This document shows positions 1 through 9,112 of a DNA stretch of 64,000 bases, in pieces. Source of the stretch: Streptomyces sp. NRRL S-244 (GTDB lineage: Bacteria > Actinomycetota > Actinomycetes > Streptomycetales > Streptomycetaceae); assembly GCF_000717915.1 (NCBI RefSeq), contig NZ_JOCX01000013.1:124001-188000 (forward strand). The letters are read 5' to 3'. Below the pieces are notes generated by a model, which was not told the DNA's origin, did no database searches, and saw only the letters and a program-made list of their open reading frames with translations. The stretch's first letter is position 1. Every line of letters starts with the position of its first letter. Both the position numbers and the translations under genes were made by a program.

Positions 1-9
1 GGGCGCCAT
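1..9 (-). CDS. ureF: ureF, first three codons only (urease accessory protein)
   Basis: One base after the ureC stop (TGA, bases 13-11) an ATG at 9-7 opens a frame reading Met-Ala-Pro up to the window edge. Actinobacterial urease operons usually run ureA-ureB-ureC-ureF-ureG-ureD, so this is probably the start of the UreF accessory protein, which helps load nickel into the urease active site. Only nine bases are visible; the call rests on position, not on sequence. Confidence 0.4.
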
Positions 10-10
10 G

Positions 11-1732
11 TCAGAAGAGGAAGTATCTCTGCGCCATGGGCAGTTCCGCGGCGGGCGCGGGCTCCACCACCTCGCCGTCGATGGTGACGGTGAACGTGTC
101 GGCGTCGACCTCGACCCTCGGCATGGCGTCGTTGTTGCGCATGTCCGCCTTGCCCACCTTGCGGGTGCTCTCGATGGCCACGAACTGCTTGCCCAGTCCG
201 AGCCGTTCGGGCAGCGCGTCGTCGAGCGCGGCCTGCGCGGTGAAGTTGACCGAGTTCAGCCCCGGGGCCCGGCCGTGACCGCCGAACATCGGGCGGGGCA
301 GTACCGGCTGCGGGGTCGGGATGGAGGCGTTCGCGTCGCCCATCTGCGCGTAGGCGATCTGGCCGCCCTTGATGACCGCTTCGGGCTTGACCCCGAAGAA
401 GGCGGGGTTCCACAGCACGAGGTCGGCGAGCTTGCCGGTCTCCACCGAGCCGATCTCGCGGGCGAGGCCCTGGGCCACGGCGGGGTTGATCGTGTACTTG
501 GCGACGTAGCGGCGGGCGCGGTGGTTGTCGGCCGGTCCGTCGCCGGGCAGGAAGCCGCGCCGCTTCTTCATCACGTGGGCGGTCTGCCAGGTGCGCAGCA
601 CGACCTCGCCGACGCGCCCCATGGCCTGGGCGTCGGAGGAGATGATCGAGATGGCGCCGAGGTCGTGCAGTACGTCCTCGGCGGCGATGGTCGAGGGCCG
701 GATCCGGGACTCGGCGAAGGCCAGGTCCTCGGGGACGGCCGGGTTGAGGTGGTGGCAGACCATCAGCATGTCGAGGTGTTCCTCGATGGTGTTGACGGTG
801 TGCGGCCGGGTCGGATTGGTGGAGCTGGGCAGGATGTTCGGCTCGGAGACCACGGTGATGATGTCGGGTGCGTGCCCGCCGCCCGCGCCCTCGGTGTGGT
901 ACGAGTGGATCGTCCGCCCGGCGATGGCGGCGAGGGTGTCGGCGACGAACCCGGCCTCGTTGAGGGTGTCGGTGTGGACGGCGACCTGGGCGCCGGTCTC
1001 TTCGCAGACGCTCAGGCAGGCGTCGATGACGGCGGGGGTGGCCCCCCAGTCCTCGTGGATCTTGAAGCCGAGGGCGCCGCCGCGCAGCTGGGAGTGCATG
1101 GCCTCGCGGGACATGGTGTTGCCCTTGCCCAGCAGGCCGATGTTGACGGGGTAGGACTCCAGGGCCGCGAACATCCGGGCGAGGTGCCAGGGTCCGGGCG
1201 TGACGGTGGTGGCCTTGGTGCCCTCGGCGGGGCCGGTGCCGCCGCCGACGAGGGTGGTGATGCCGGAGGCGAGGGCCTCGTCGATGACGGTCGGCGAGAT
1301 GAAGTGCACGTGGGCGTCGATGGCGCCGGCCGTGACGATCTTCCCGTTGCCCGCGATGATCTCGGTCTCCGGGCCGATCACGAGAGCGGGGTCCACCCCG
1401 TCCATGGTGTCGGGGTTGCCGGCCTTCCCGATGCCGCAGATGCGGCCGTCGCGGATGCCGATGTCGGCCTTGACGATGCCCCAGTGGTCCAGGACGACGG
1501 CTCCCGTGATCACGGTGTCGGGGGCGCCCTCGGCGCGCGTGGTCCGGGCCTGGCCCATGGACTCGCGGATCACCTTGCCGCCGCCGAACACGGCCTCGTC
1601 GCCGGAGTGTCCGGGGCCGCCGCTGAGGTCCCGCTCGATCTCGACGAAGAGGTCGGTGTCGGCGAGCCGGATGCGGTCGCCCGCGGTCGGCCCGAAGAGG
1701 TCGGTGTACGCGCGGCGGTCGAGCTCAGCCAT
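11..1732 (-). CDS. ureC: Urease alpha (catalytic) subunit UreC
   Basis: Hydrolyses urea to ammonia and carbamate in the cytoplasm; the large subunit of the UreABC enzyme. The 573-residue protein is full length for the family. The nickel site is complete: His141 and His143 (HVH), the lysine that is carbamylated (Lys224 in GFKIHEDWG), His253, His279 and Asp367 (SSDAQ). The mobile-flap pair Cys326-His327 is present in MVCHH. The ATG start overlaps the ureB stop by 8 bases (ATGGCTGA), so translation is probably coupled. It is the third gene of the minus-strand ureABC operon and the accessory genes lie off the left edge. Identity is certain. Confidence 0.98.
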   Translation of the reverse strand: MAELDRRAYTDLFGPTAGDRIRLADTDLFVEIERDLSGGPGHSGDEAVFGGGKVIRESMGQARTTRAEGAPDTVITGAVVLDHWGIVKADIGIRDGRICGIGKAGNPDTMDGVDPALVIGPETEIIAGNGKIVTAGAIDAHVHFISPTVIDEALASGITTLVGGGTGPAEGTKATTVTPGPWHLARMFAALESYPVNIGLLGKGNTMSREAMHSQLRGGALGFKIHEDWGATPAVIDACLSVCEETGAQVAVHTDTLNEAGFVADTLAAIAGRTIHSYHTEGAGGGHAPDIITVVSEPNILPSSTNPTRPHTVNTIEEHLDMLMVCHHLNPAVPEDLAFAESRIRPSTIAAEDVLHDLGAISIISSDAQAMGRVGEVVLRTWQTAHVMKKRRGFLPGDGPADNHRARRYVAKYTINPAVAQGLAREIGSVETGKLADLVLWNPAFFGVKPEAVIKGGQIAYAQMGDANASIPTPQPVLPRPMFGGHGRAPGLNSVNFTAQAALDDALPERLGLGKQFVAIESTRKVGKADMRNNDAMPRVEVDADTFTVTIDGEVVEPAPAAELPMAQRYFLF

Positions 1733-2036
1733 CGAGCGGCCCTCCGGTCTCCCCGCGCAGGCCAGGTACGGCGCGCAGCCCGCCCAGCGGTACGAGCTCG
1801 ACGGCGACCGGGATGCCCGGCTCGAAGCGCACGGCGGTGCCGGCGGCGATGTTGAGCCGCAGCCCGCGGGCCGCCGGGCGGTCGAAGTCGAGGCCGGGGT
1901 TGGCCTCGGCGAAGTGGTAGTGGGAGCCGACCTGGACGGGCCGGTCGGCGGCGTTGAGCACGGTGAGGCGGGTCACGGGCCGGCCCTCGTTGAGGCGCAC
2001 CGGGCCGTCCCCGTGGACGATTTCGCCGGGGATCAT
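1725..2036 (-). CDS. ureB: Urease beta subunit UreB
   Basis: Non-catalytic small subunit that packs against UreC in the urease trimer. The 103-residue product starts [18 protein letters not shown] and carries the [12 protein letters not shown] segment, both diagnostic of UreB. It lies 14 bases after the ureA stop and overlaps ureC by 8 bases. In this organism ureA and ureB are separate genes, as in Klebsiella, not fused as in Helicobacter. Confidence 0.97.
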   Translation of the reverse strand: MIPGEIVHGDGPVRLNEGRPVTRLTVLNAADRPVQVGSHYHFAEANPGLDFDRPAARGLRLNIAAGTAVRFEPGIPVAVELVPLGGLRAVPGLRGETGGPLDG

Positions 2037-2050
2037 GCGGGTTCTCCCCT

Positions 2051-2353
2051 TCAGACGATCGGTTCGTGGACGGTGACGAGCTTGGTGCCGTCCGGGAAGG
2101 TCGCCTCGACCTGGACGTCGTGGATCATCTCGGGGATCCCCTCCATCACCTCGGCGCGGCCGAGCACGGTGCGGCCGGAGGCCATGAGCTCGGCCACGGT
2201 CCGCCCGTCGCGGGCCCCTTCGAGGATGTGCGAGGTGATCAGGGCGATCGCCTCGGGGTGGTTGAGGAGGACGCCGCGCGCCTTGCGCTTCTCGGCCACG
2301 TCCGCGGCCACGTGGATGAGCAGCCGTTCCTGCTCATGCGGTGTCAGTTGCAC
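2051..2353 (-). CDS. ureA: Urease gamma subunit UreA
   Basis: Smallest urease subunit, 100 residues, first gene of the operon. The protein contains [18 protein letters not shown] and ends [13 protein letters not shown], as in other UreA proteins. In-frame starts are TTG at 2365, GTG at 2362 and GTG at 2353. I chose GTG 2353 because family members begin at the residue before QLTPHEQ. A GGAAG lies 13 bases upstream of it, slightly far, so GTG 2362 (4-base spacing) remains possible. Confidence 0.95.
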   Translation of the reverse strand: MQLTPHEQERLLIHVAADVAEKRKARGVLLNHPEAIALITSHILEGARDGRTVAELMASGRTVLGRAEVMEGIPEMIHDVQVEATFPDGTKLVTVHEPIV

Positions 2354-2413
2354 TCGTATCACCAAGCTTCCAGGACCATGTCAGCGTCGCGCCGGGCCGA
2401 CCCTAAGCGGCCT

Positions 2414-2428
2414 TCAACACTTTGTTGA
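2414..2428. promoter_or_regulatory. Inverted repeat upstream of ureA
   Basis: TCAACA-CTT-TGTTGA, a perfect 6+6 inverted repeat with a 3-base spacer, lies about 61 to 75 bases upstream of the ureA start. The position fits an operator, or a hairpin in the 5' leader. The binding protein is unknown. Confidence 0.35.
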
Positions 2429-2558
2429 CCTGCACGTATCCGGGCCAAGCGTCTCTTGCCCAACGCAGGGGAAGGCTTTCCGTCCCGAGCACCGGCGCTT
2501 TGCCGAAGGATGGGTGATCATTGACGGTCGGCCATGGCCGCCACGCTAGGCGCCGCGT

Positions 2559-2584
2559 TTTTCCGCCGCGTTAACCCACGTTTC
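2559..2584 (-). promoter_or_regulatory. Possible GlnR box upstream of urease
   Basis: On the minus strand the sequence reads GAAAC, five bases, TTAAC, six bases, GAAAA. This resembles the GlnR pattern of GTnAC-n6-GaAAC half sites, which controls nitrogen genes including urease in Streptomyces (established knowledge). One spacer is five rather than six and the half sites are imperfect. It lies about 205 to 230 bases upstream of ureA. Confidence 0.3.
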
Positions 2585-2670
2585 GGGGAAGCACTCGGTT
2601 CAACTCCCGGGCCGCCCGCACCCGGTTCCGTATACGGACACCCGGGAGGAGTGACGGCCCTGGGCCTGGA

Positions 2671-3120
2671 TCAGCAGCCCGAGACGCTCTTCGCGGGGGC
2701 TGCGACGGGCCAGGGGAGGGCGATCCAGACGGTCTTGCCGCCGTCCTCGGTGGGGTTGACCGAGAGCCGGCCGCCCGCTTCGGCGGTGAGCCAGCGGATG
2801 ATGACCATCCCGCGGCCGTTGTCCTGCTGCACGGCGGCCGGGAGGCGCCTGGGCCAGCGCGGGTGGCTGTCGGTCACCCCGACGCGGAGCCACTCCCCGC
2901 GCTCCAGGCGGACGTCGACGGTGAAGGTCGGCGACTGGCCGAACGTGTGCTGGACGGCGTTGGTGGCGAGCTCCGAGACGATCAGCCGGACGCTGTCCGC
3001 GGTGTCGGCCTCGTCGGGCAGTCCCCATTCACCGAGCACCTCCGCGACGTAGCGGCGGGCGGTGGCGACCGAGGCGGGATCGCTCGGCAGAGTGACGGAT
3101 GCTTCCTGGTGGTCTGCCAT
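2671..3120 (-). CDS. RsbW-type ATP-binding protein (HATPase_c_2)
   Basis: A 149-residue stand-alone GHKL ATPase domain of the anti-sigma-factor/serine-kinase type. The N box is seen in VSELATNAVQHT and the G1 box in DNGRGM. Streptomyces encode dozens of these beside XRE/DUF397 gene pairs, as here, where it is divergent from the regulator at 3317. The ATG at 3120 (MADHQEASV) is the best start; the frame stays open far upstream but without RBS support. Whether it binds a sigma factor is unknown. Confidence 0.85.
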   Translation of the reverse strand: MADHQEASVTLPSDPASVATARRYVAEVLGEWGLPDEADTADSVRLIVSELATNAVQHTFGQSPTFTVDVRLERGEWLRVGVTDSHPRWPRRLPAAVQQDNGRGMVIIRWLTAEAGGRLSVNPTEDGGKTVWIALPWPVAAPAKSVSGC

Positions 3121-3139
3121 GGCGACGGTCCCTTTCCCA

Positions 3140-3158
3140 CCGGGGCGAACCGCCCCGG
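3140..3158. promoter_or_regulatory. Hairpin in leader of the ATPase gene
   Basis: CCGGGGCG-AAC-CGCCCCGG, a perfect 8-base-pair hairpin with a 3-base loop. It starts 20 bases upstream of the ATPase start codon, so it would fold in the 5' leader or overlap the promoter. Confidence 0.35.
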
Positions 3159-3217
3159 ATCTGTGCTGGACGCCAGAGTGCCACCCATCGTCCCGTCGAA
3201 GCGCCCGTTCCCCCAAG

Positions 3218-3227
3218 ATATGCATAT
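3218..3227. promoter_or_regulatory. AT-rich palindrome between divergent ATPase and XRE genes
   Basis: ATATGCATAT is a perfect 10-base palindrome in an AT-rich island, rare in this genome, midway between the two divergent starts. It may be an operator for the neighbouring XRE protein; no direct evidence. Confidence 0.3.
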
Positions 3228-3316
3228 ATCTGTCGCTCAATGCAGTGAACTCTGCTACGGAAGAGCGTATTTGGACGGCAGACTGGTGCGAGCTGTGCCG
3301 GTGGAAGGAGGCGGGT

Positions 3317-4204
3317 ATGCAGCACGGTCCCGCGGTGCGTCGGCGCAAGCTCGGCGAGGAACTGCGCGCCCTGCGCGACCGGACCGGACTCACCAGTGGT
3401 GAGGCCGCCCGGATCGCGGGATGGCACCAGTCGAAAATCAGCCGCATCGAGACGGGGCGCAGTGGCGTGAAACCGGAGGACATCCGCCTCCTCCTCGATG
3501 TGTACGGAAAGGTCGTCAGCCCCGAGCAGAGGGCGCTGCTGGAGGCCCTGTCGGCCTCGGCGGCGGGACCCGGGGCGGGCGGGGGCGAGGCCGGGCGCGG
3601 CCGCCAGTGGTGGCACGACTACCGGGGCCTGCTGCCCCAGGAGTACCGGGACTTCATCAGCCTGGAGGCGAGCGCCCGCTCGGCCCGTACGGTCGAGCTC
3701 TCCGTGGTGCCGGGCCTGTTGCAGACCCCGGAGTACGCACGCGCGGTGACCCGGGCCGCGCTGGGCGGGCTGCCGGAACCCAAGGTGGACGCGCTGGTCG
3801 ACGTACGGCTGGCCCGGCAGTCGGTGCTGCGGGCGGATCCGCCGCTGGAGCTGAGCGCCGTACTGGACGAGGCGGTGCTGCGGCGGCAGATCGGCGGGCC
3901 CGGGGTGATGGCGGCGCAGCTGCGGCATCTGGTGCAGGTGGCCCGGATGCCCCAAGTGCGGCTGCAGGTACTGCCGTTCAGCGTGGGGGGCCATCTCGGC
4001 CTGACAGGACCGTTCGTAATTTTCTCATTTCCGAACATCGCCGATCTGGATGTGGTGGTACTCGACCATTTGACGAGTAGCCTCTACCTGGAGCGGAAGG
4101 AAGACCTCGAGGCGTACAGCGCCGCATTCCGCACCATCCAGGCGCACGCCCTACCGCCCCAGGACTCGTCGGATCTCATCAGCTCACTCGCTGACGACGC
4201 GTAA
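3317..4204 (+). CDS. WhiJ-like XRE regulator with DUF5753 domain
   Basis: A 295-residue DNA-binding protein. Residues about 10-65 form a Cro/C1 helix-turn-helix (SGEAARIAGWHQSKISRIETG), and the rest is a DUF5753 domain with the hallmark VVPGLLQTPEYARA. Family relatives such as WhiJ affect development and antibiotic production in Streptomyces. The ATG at 3317 has a strong GGAGG 6 bases upstream. It is followed after 12 bases by its DUF397 partner and is divergent from the RsbW-type ATPase gene. A local AT-rich patch at 4015-4032 encodes part of the DUF5753 core. Confidence 0.9.
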   Translation: MQHGPAVRRRKLGEELRALRDRTGLTSGEAARIAGWHQSKISRIETGRSGVKPEDIRLLLDVYGKVVSPEQRALLEALSASAAGPGAGGGEAGRGRQWWHDYRGLLPQEYRDFISLEASARSARTVELSVVPGLLQTPEYARAVTRAALGGLPEPKVDALVDVRLARQSVLRADPPLELSAVLDEAVLRRQIGGPGVMAAQLRHLVQVARMPQVRLQVLPFSVGGHLGLTGPFVIFSFPNIADLDVVVLDHLTSSLYLERKEDLEAYSAAFRTIQAHALPPQDSSDLISSLADDA

Positions 4205-4216
4205 GGAGGCACCCCC

Positions 4217-4447
4217 GTGTCCGCAACCCCCCTCTCCACCAGCGGACTTCTGATCAGCGCGCGGTGGCGGCGGAGCAGCCGCAGCACCGGAATGAACAAC
4301 TGCGTGGAAACCGCCGTCCTCGGTGGCGGCGGCCTGCTGGCCGTCCGCGACTCGAAGCGGACGGACGGCCCGGCCGTGCTCTTCACCGAGCCTGCCTGGC
4401 AGGGCTTCCTCGCAGCCGTACGGGCAGACGTGGACGTACTCGCGTGA
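4217..4447 (+). CDS. DUF397 small protein, partner of the XRE regulator
   Basis: A 76-residue protein of the DUF397 family, with the typical RWRRSSRS opening, NNCVE motif and VRDSK segment. The GTG at 4217 has an excellent RBS (AAGGAGG, 4203-4209) that overlaps the regulator's stop codon, so the two are co-translated. In WhiJ-type systems the DUF397 protein is thought to modulate the XRE partner (family knowledge, partly inferred). Confidence 0.9.
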   Translation: MSATPLSTSGLLISARWRRSSRSTGMNNCVETAVLGGGGLLAVRDSKRTDGPAVLFTEPAWQGFLAAVRADVDVLA

Positions 4448-4451
4448 GGCC

Positions 4452-5624
4452 CTAGTGGTCCGTGGCTCCGGCCGGGGCGGTCCGCAGGATCGTCTCGACG
4501 GCCCGGTCGATCTCGTCCCCCGTGAGATCGGCCCGTGCGGTCAGCCGCAGCCGGGAGATGCCGTCCGGCACGGACGGCGGACGGAAGCACCCCACGGACA
4601 GACCTGCCTCGCGGCAGTCGGCGGCCCAGCGCAGTGCCGCCGCAGCCGACGGGGCCCGTACCGACACCACGGCCGCGTCCGGCCGGGCCGCGGTCAGGCC
4701 GGACGCGGTGAGCCGCCCGTACAGCCGGTCGGCCACCTCGCGGGCCCGGCCGGCGCGCTCCGGCTCCCGCCGGAGCAGGCGCAGGCTCGCCAGCGCCGCG
4801 CCCGCGGCGGCCGGTGCCAGCCCGGTGTCGAAGATGAACGTCCGGGCCGTGTTGACCAGGTGCCGGATCACCTTGGCCGGACCGAGCACGGCCCCGCCCT
4901 GGCTGCCCAGGGACTTCGAGAGCGTGAGGGTGGCGACCACCCCGGGCGCGCCCGCGAGGCCGGCGGCGTACAGGGCCCCCCGGCCACCCTCCCCCAGGAC
5001 GCCCAGCCCGTGCGCGTCGTCCACGACCAGGGCCGCGCCCCGCTCCCGGCAGGCGGCCGCGTACGCGTCGAGCGGGGCGGCGTCCCCGTCCACGGAGAAC
5101 ACCGAGTCGCTGACCAGCAGCGCCCGGCCCTCGTGCGCGCCGAGCGTCTTGCGCGCGGCTTCCGGATCGGAGTGCGGGATCACTTCGATCCCGGCGCGCG
5201 AGAGCCGGCAGCCGTCGACGATCGAGGCGTGGTTGCCCGCGTCGGAGACGACGAGGGTGCCGCGGTCGCTGAGCGCCGTGACGGCCGCCAGGTTCGCGGC
5301 GTACCCGGAGGACAGGACGAGCGCGGCCTCGAATCCGCAGAACGCCGCGAGCTCCCGCTCGAGCTCGGCATGAAGCTCGGTCGTACCGGTCACCAGGCGT
5401 GATCCAGTGGCCCCCGCCCCCCACCGCTCGGCCGCCTCGCGCGCGCCGCGTACGGTCTCGGGGTGGCGGGACAGGCCGAGGTAGTCGTTGCTCGCGAGGT
5501 CCAGCAGCGGCGAGGAGGCCGGGCGGGGGCGCAGCGTCCGGACGAGTCCGGCCTGCTCACGGGCCCGCTCCGCGTCGTCGATCCAGGCGAACACGTCATC
5601 GGGCTCGGGGCTGTGCTGGCTCAT
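4452..5624 (-). CDS. bioF: 8-amino-7-oxononanoate synthase BioF
   Basis: PLP enzyme that condenses pimeloyl thioester with L-alanine, the first ring-building step of biotin synthesis. The protein is 390 residues. The PLP lysine is Lys237 in TLSKSLGSQGG and the cofactor-binding DDAHG lies at 202-206. The ATG at 5624 follows GAGGA at 8 bases. It is transcribed away from bioBAD, so the biotin genes form a divergent locus with a 156-base control region. No bioC/bioH pimelate gene is visible here. Confidence 0.93.
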   Translation of the reverse strand: MSQHSPEPDDVFAWIDDAERAREQAGLVRTLRPRPASSPLLDLASNDYLGLSRHPETVRGAREAAERWGAGATGSRLVTGTTELHAELERELAAFCGFEAALVLSSGYAANLAAVTALSDRGTLVVSDAGNHASIVDGCRLSRAGIEVIPHSDPEAARKTLGAHEGRALLVSDSVFSVDGDAAPLDAYAAACRERGAALVVDDAHGLGVLGEGGRGALYAAGLAGAPGVVATLTLSKSLGSQGGAVLGPAKVIRHLVNTARTFIFDTGLAPAAAGAALASLRLLRREPERAGRAREVADRLYGRLTASGLTAARPDAAVVSVRAPSAAAALRWAADCREAGLSVGCFRPPSVPDGISRLRLTARADLTGDEIDRAVETILRTAPAGATDH

Positions 5625-5695
5625 CGGCGGGTCCTCGTGTTTTGTCGGCAGTCCACAGACCTGCCTGACCCTAACGGCCGTCACTTGAGTGCCAG

Positions 5696-5711
5696 GTGTG
5701 GCGATCCACAC
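5696..5711. promoter_or_regulatory. Inverted repeat in the bioF/bioB divergent promoter region
   Basis: GTGTGG-CGAT-CCACAC is a perfect 6+6 inverted repeat, 70 bases upstream of bioB and 72 bases upstream of bioF. It is the best operator candidate for coordinated biotin control. It does not look like the TGAAC/GTTCA-type sites described for BioQ in corynebacteria, so the regulator is open. Confidence 0.4.
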
Positions 5712-5780
5712 ACTCCGTTCCGGCCATGTTGTGCGATCTCTCCTTGGCCGGGAGTGCTCGTGTAGTCCAGGATCGGCGTC

Positions 5781-7034
5781 ATGGACCTGCTGAACACCCT
5801 GGTGGACAAGGGGCTGCGGCGCGAGCTGCCGACCCGCGAAGAGGCGCTTGCCGTACTGGCGACCTCTGACGACGAACTGCTCGACGTGGTGGCCGCGGCC
5901 GGCAAGGTGCGCCGCCAGTGGTTCGGGCGTCGGGTCAAGCTGAACTACCTGGTCAACCTGAAGTCCGGGCTCTGCCCCGAGGACTGCTCCTACTGCTCCC
6001 AGCGGCTGGGATCGAAGGCGGAGATCCTCAAGTACACGTGGCTCAAGCCGGAGGAGGCCTCGCAGGCCGCCGCGGCCGGTGTCGCGGGTGGCGCGAAGCG
6101 CGTGTGCCTGGTGGCGAGCGGGCGCGGACCGACGGACCGCGACGTCGAGCGGGTCGGCAAGACGATCGAGGCGATCAAGGAGCAGAACGAGGGCGTCGAG
6201 GTGTGCGCGTGCCTCGGCCTCCTCGCGGAGGGCCAGGCCGAGCGGCTGAAGGACGCGGGCGCCGATGCCTACAACCACAACCTGAACACCTCCGAGGCCA
6301 CGTACGGCCAGATCACCAAGACCCACACCTACGCGGACCGGGTCGACACGGTGCAGAAGGCGCACGCCGCGGGCCTCTCCGCCTGCTCCGGTCTCATCGC
6401 GGGCATGGGCGAGAGCGACGAGGACCTGGTCGACGTCGTCTACTCGCTGCGCGAGCTGGACTCGGACTCGGTGCCGGTCAACTTCCTGATCCCCTTCGAG
6501 GGCACCCCGCTGGCCAAGGAGTGGAACCTCACCCCCCAGCGCTGCCTGCGGATCCTCGCGATGGTCCGGTTCGTCTGCCCCGACGTCGAGGTCCGGATCG
6601 CCGGCGGCCGCGAGGTGCACCTGCGCTCGATGCAGCCGCTCGCGCTGAACATCGCCAACTCGATCTTCCTCGGCGACTACCTCACCAGTGAGGGCCAGGC
6701 GGGCCAGGCCGACCTCGACATGATCGCGGACGCCGGCTTCGAGGTGGAGGGCGCCGGTACGACGACCCTGCCGGCGCACCGCGCGGACGCGTTGGCGGCG
6801 GCCAGGGCCGCGGCCGGCCAGGGGCCGTGCGGTTCCTCGGCGGCCGAGGCGGGCTGCGGTTCGGCGTGCGGAGGCTGCTCGGGCCACGAGGCCGTCCCGG
6901 CACAGGCTGCGGTCGCGGCGTCTGCTCCCGTGCCCGCCGGGACGCCGGCCCAGGCTCCGGCCGGCGAGCTCCGCTCGGACCTGGTGGCGGTCCGCCGCCG
7001 GGGCGCGGGAACGGACCTCGCCCCCAATGCCTGA
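5781..7034 (+). CDS. bioB: Biotin synthase BioB with long C-terminal tail
   Basis: Radical-SAM enzyme that inserts sulfur into dethiobiotin. The 4Fe-4S cysteines are Cys65, Cys69 and Cys72 (CPEDCSYC). The auxiliary cluster cysteines and the conserved arginine ([11 protein letters not shown]) follow. At 417 residues it is about 70 longer than E. coli BioB. The extra tail has a Cys/Gly cluster (CGSACGGC) and then an Ala/Pro-rich linker, seen in several actinobacteria. The ATG at 5781 has only a weak AGGA. It overlaps bioA by 8 bases. Confidence 0.96.
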   Translation: MDLLNTLVDKGLRRELPTREEALAVLATSDDELLDVVAAAGKVRRQWFGRRVKLNYLVNLKSGLCPEDCSYCSQRLGSKAEILKYTWLKPEEASQAAAAGVAGGAKRVCLVASGRGPTDRDVERVGKTIEAIKEQNEGVEVCACLGLLAEGQAERLKDAGADAYNHNLNTSEATYGQITKTHTYADRVDTVQKAHAAGLSACSGLIAGMGESDEDLVDVVYSLRELDSDSVPVNFLIPFEGTPLAKEWNLTPQRCLRILAMVRFVCPDVEVRIAGGREVHLRSMQPLALNIANSIFLGDYLTSEGQAGQADLDMIADAGFEVEGAGTTTLPAHRADALAAARAAAGQGPCGSSAAEAGCGSACGGCSGHEAVPAQAAVAASAPVPAGTPAQAPAGELRSDLVAVRRRGAGTDLAPNA

Positions 7035-8340
7035 CCAGCGCCACTCGCTGCCGGCCGCGGAACTGCTCGCGCTGGACCGGCAGCACGTCTGGCACCCGTA
7101 CGGTCCGATGCCCGGGCGGCAGGAGCCCCTGGTGGTCGCCTCCGCCTCGGGGGTCCGGCTGCGGCTGGCCGAGGCTTCGCAGGGGCAGGACGAGCTGGTC
7201 GACGGCATGTCCTCCTGGTGGTCGGCGATCCACGGCTACAACCACCCGGTGCTGAACGAGGCCGTGACCGACCAACTCGGCCGGATGTCACACGTGATGT
7301 TCGGCGGGCTCACCCACGAGCCCGCCGTCCGCCTCGCCGCCCGGCTGGTCGAGATCACCCCGCCCGGCCTGGAGCACGTCTTCCTCGCCGACTCGGGGTC
7401 GGTCTCGGTCGAGGTCGCGGTGAAGATGTGCCTCCAGTACTGGCGTTCCATCGGCCGGTCCGGCAAGACCAGGCTGCTGACCTGGCGCGGCGGCTACCAC
7501 GGGGACACCTGGACGCCGATGGGCGTCTGCGACCCCCAGGGCGGCATGCACGAGCTCTGGTCGGGGATCCTCCCGCAGCAGCTCTTCGCGGACGTCCCGC
7601 CGAGCGGGTTCGACGCGCCCGTGGATCCCGCGTACGTCGACCACTTGCGCTCCCTGCTCTCCGCCCACGCGGACGAGCTGGCCGCGGTGATCGTGGAACC
7701 GGTGGTCCAGGGCGCGGGCGGCATGCGCTTCCACAACCCGGGGTACCTGCGGGTGCTGCGCGAACTGTGCGACGAGTACGACGTCCTGCTCGTCCTGGAC
7801 GAGATCGCGACCGGCTTCGGCCGCACCGGCGCCCTGTTCGCGGCCGACCACGCCGGGATCACCCCGGACGTGATGTGCCTCGGCAAGTCCCTGACCGGCG
7901 GCTACCTCACGCTGGCCGCCACCTTGTGCACGGAGCGGGTGGCGAACGGGATCTCCCGGGGCGCCGTCCCGATCCTCGCCCACGGGCCGACGTTCATGGG
8001 CAACCCGCTCGCCACGGCCGTGGCGCTGGCCTCGATCGACCTGCTGCTCGGGCAGGACTGGCAGCGCGAGGTCAAGCGCATCGAGGCGGGCCTGCTGGAG
8101 GGCCTGGTTCCGGCGCGCGAGCTGCCCGGGGTGCGGGACGTACGGGTCCTGGGCGCGATCGGCGTGGTCCAGCTGACGCACGAGGTCGACGTGGCCGCGG
8201 CCACCCGGGCCGCGGTCCGCGAGGGCGTGTGGGTACGCCCATTCCGGGACCTGATCTACGTGATGCCGCCGTTCGTCACGGGCGACGCCGACGTGGCCCG
8301 CATCTGCCGTGCGGTGTGCGCGGCCGCGCAGGAGGGCTGA
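7027..8340 (+). CDS. bioA: Adenosylmethionine-8-amino-7-oxononanoate transaminase BioA
   Basis: PLP class III aminotransferase that makes 7,8-diaminopelargonate using SAM as amino donor. The 437-residue protein has [12 protein letters not shown] (Asp258) and the PLP lysine Lys287 (LGKSLTGG). WHPYGPM near the N-terminus and GYHGDT are typical of BioA. The start overlaps the bioB stop (ATGCCTGA), and bioD begins one base after its TGA, so bioB-bioA-bioD is one tightly coupled operon. Confidence 0.95.
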   Translation: MPDQRHSLPAAELLALDRQHVWHPYGPMPGRQEPLVVASASGVRLRLAEASQGQDELVDGMSSWWSAIHGYNHPVLNEAVTDQLGRMSHVMFGGLTHEPAVRLAARLVEITPPGLEHVFLADSGSVSVEVAVKMCLQYWRSIGRSGKTRLLTWRGGYHGDTWTPMGVCDPQGGMHELWSGILPQQLFADVPPSGFDAPVDPAYVDHLRSLLSAHADELAAVIVEPVVQGAGGMRFHNPGYLRVLRELCDEYDVLLVLDEIATGFGRTGALFAADHAGITPDVMCLGKSLTGGYLTLAATLCTERVANGISRGAVPILAHGPTFMGNPLATAVALASIDLLLGQDWQREVKRIEAGLLEGLVPARELPGVRDVRVLGAIGVVQLTHEVDVAAATRAAVREGVWVRPFRDLIYVMPPFVTGDADVARICRAVCAAAQEG

Positions 8341-8341
8341 C

Positions 8342-9061
8342 ATGACCGTACTGATGGTCTCGGGCACGGGCACGGAGATCGGCAAGACGGTGGTCACGGC
8401 GGCGGTCGCGGCCGCCGCCGTGGCGGCGGGCCGCTCGGTGGCCGTCCTGAAGCCGGCTCAGACGGGCATGGAACCCGGCGCTCCGGGCGATGCGGCGGAG
8501 GTGGTCCGGCTGGCCGGGCCGTCGGTCACGGCGGTGGAACTGGCCCGCTATCCGGAGCCGTTGGCCCCGGACACGGCGGCCCGCCGCGCGGGCCTGCCGA
8601 CGCTCTCCCCGACGCAGATCGCGGAGGCGGCGCGGGACCTGTCCGGCTCCCACGACCTGGTCCTGGTGGAGGGGGCGGGCGGGCTGCTGGTCCGCTTCGA
8701 CGAGGCCGGCCACACCCTGGCCGACGCGGCCCGCCTGCTCGACGCCCCGGTCCTGGTGGTCACCCCGCCGGCCCTCGGCACCCTCAACTCGACGACCCTG
8801 ACGGCGGAAGCCCTGCGGGCCCGGGGGCTGCGGGCGCCGGGCGTGGTCATCGGCAGCTGGCCGGCGGAACCGGACCTGGCCTGCCGGTGCAACCTGGCGG
8901 ACCTGCCGTCGTCCTCGGGGCTCCCGCTGCTCGGCGTCGTACCCGAGTCCTCGGGGTCACTGTCCCCGGAATCCTTCCGCGCGGCGGCCCCCACGTGGCT
9001 CGCCGCCGCCCTGTCGGGCACCTGGTCCCCGGAGTCCTTCCTGAGGACCTGGCAGCCCTGA
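8342..9061 (+). CDS. bioD: Dethiobiotin synthetase BioD
   Basis: Closes the ureido ring of dethiobiotin with CO2 and ATP. The 239-residue protein has the P-loop GTGTEIGKT (8-16), the KPAQTG substrate loop and the VEGAGGLLV motif. It is the last gene of the bioBAD operon, with an RBS (GAGGG) inside the end of bioA. A tandem 16-base repeat follows 50 bases after its stop. Confidence 0.94.
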   Translation: MTVLMVSGTGTEIGKTVVTAAVAAAAVAAGRSVAVLKPAQTGMEPGAPGDAAEVVRLAGPSVTAVELARYPEPLAPDTAARRAGLPTLSPTQIAEAARDLSGSHDLVLVEGAGGLLVRFDEAGHTLADAARLLDAPVLVVTPPALGTLNSTTLTAEALRARGLRAPGVVIGSWPAEPDLACRCNLADLPSSSGLPLLGVVPESSGSLSPESFRAAAPTWLAAALSGTWSPESFLRTWQP

Positions 9062-9112
9062 CCCGGCACCCGGACCGATCGGGCCCGGCGGCGCCGTCCG
9101 GCCCGCCGGGCC

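Larger units (their letters stand above)
2354..2670. promoter_or_regulatory. Urease upstream region, 317 bases without a gene
   Basis: This stretch separates ureA from the ATPase gene and is clearly less GC-rich than the genes. It holds the presumed urease promoter, an inverted repeat at 2414-2428 and AT-rich GlnR-like elements at 2559-2584, listed separately. I found no convincing open frame or terminator in it. Confidence 0.6.

Noticed and set aside
5625-7208. Minus-strand frame extending upstream of bioF across bioB
   Set aside because: The reverse of a high-GC gene often lacks stops. The sequence is low complexity and bioF has a clear RBS and start at 5624.
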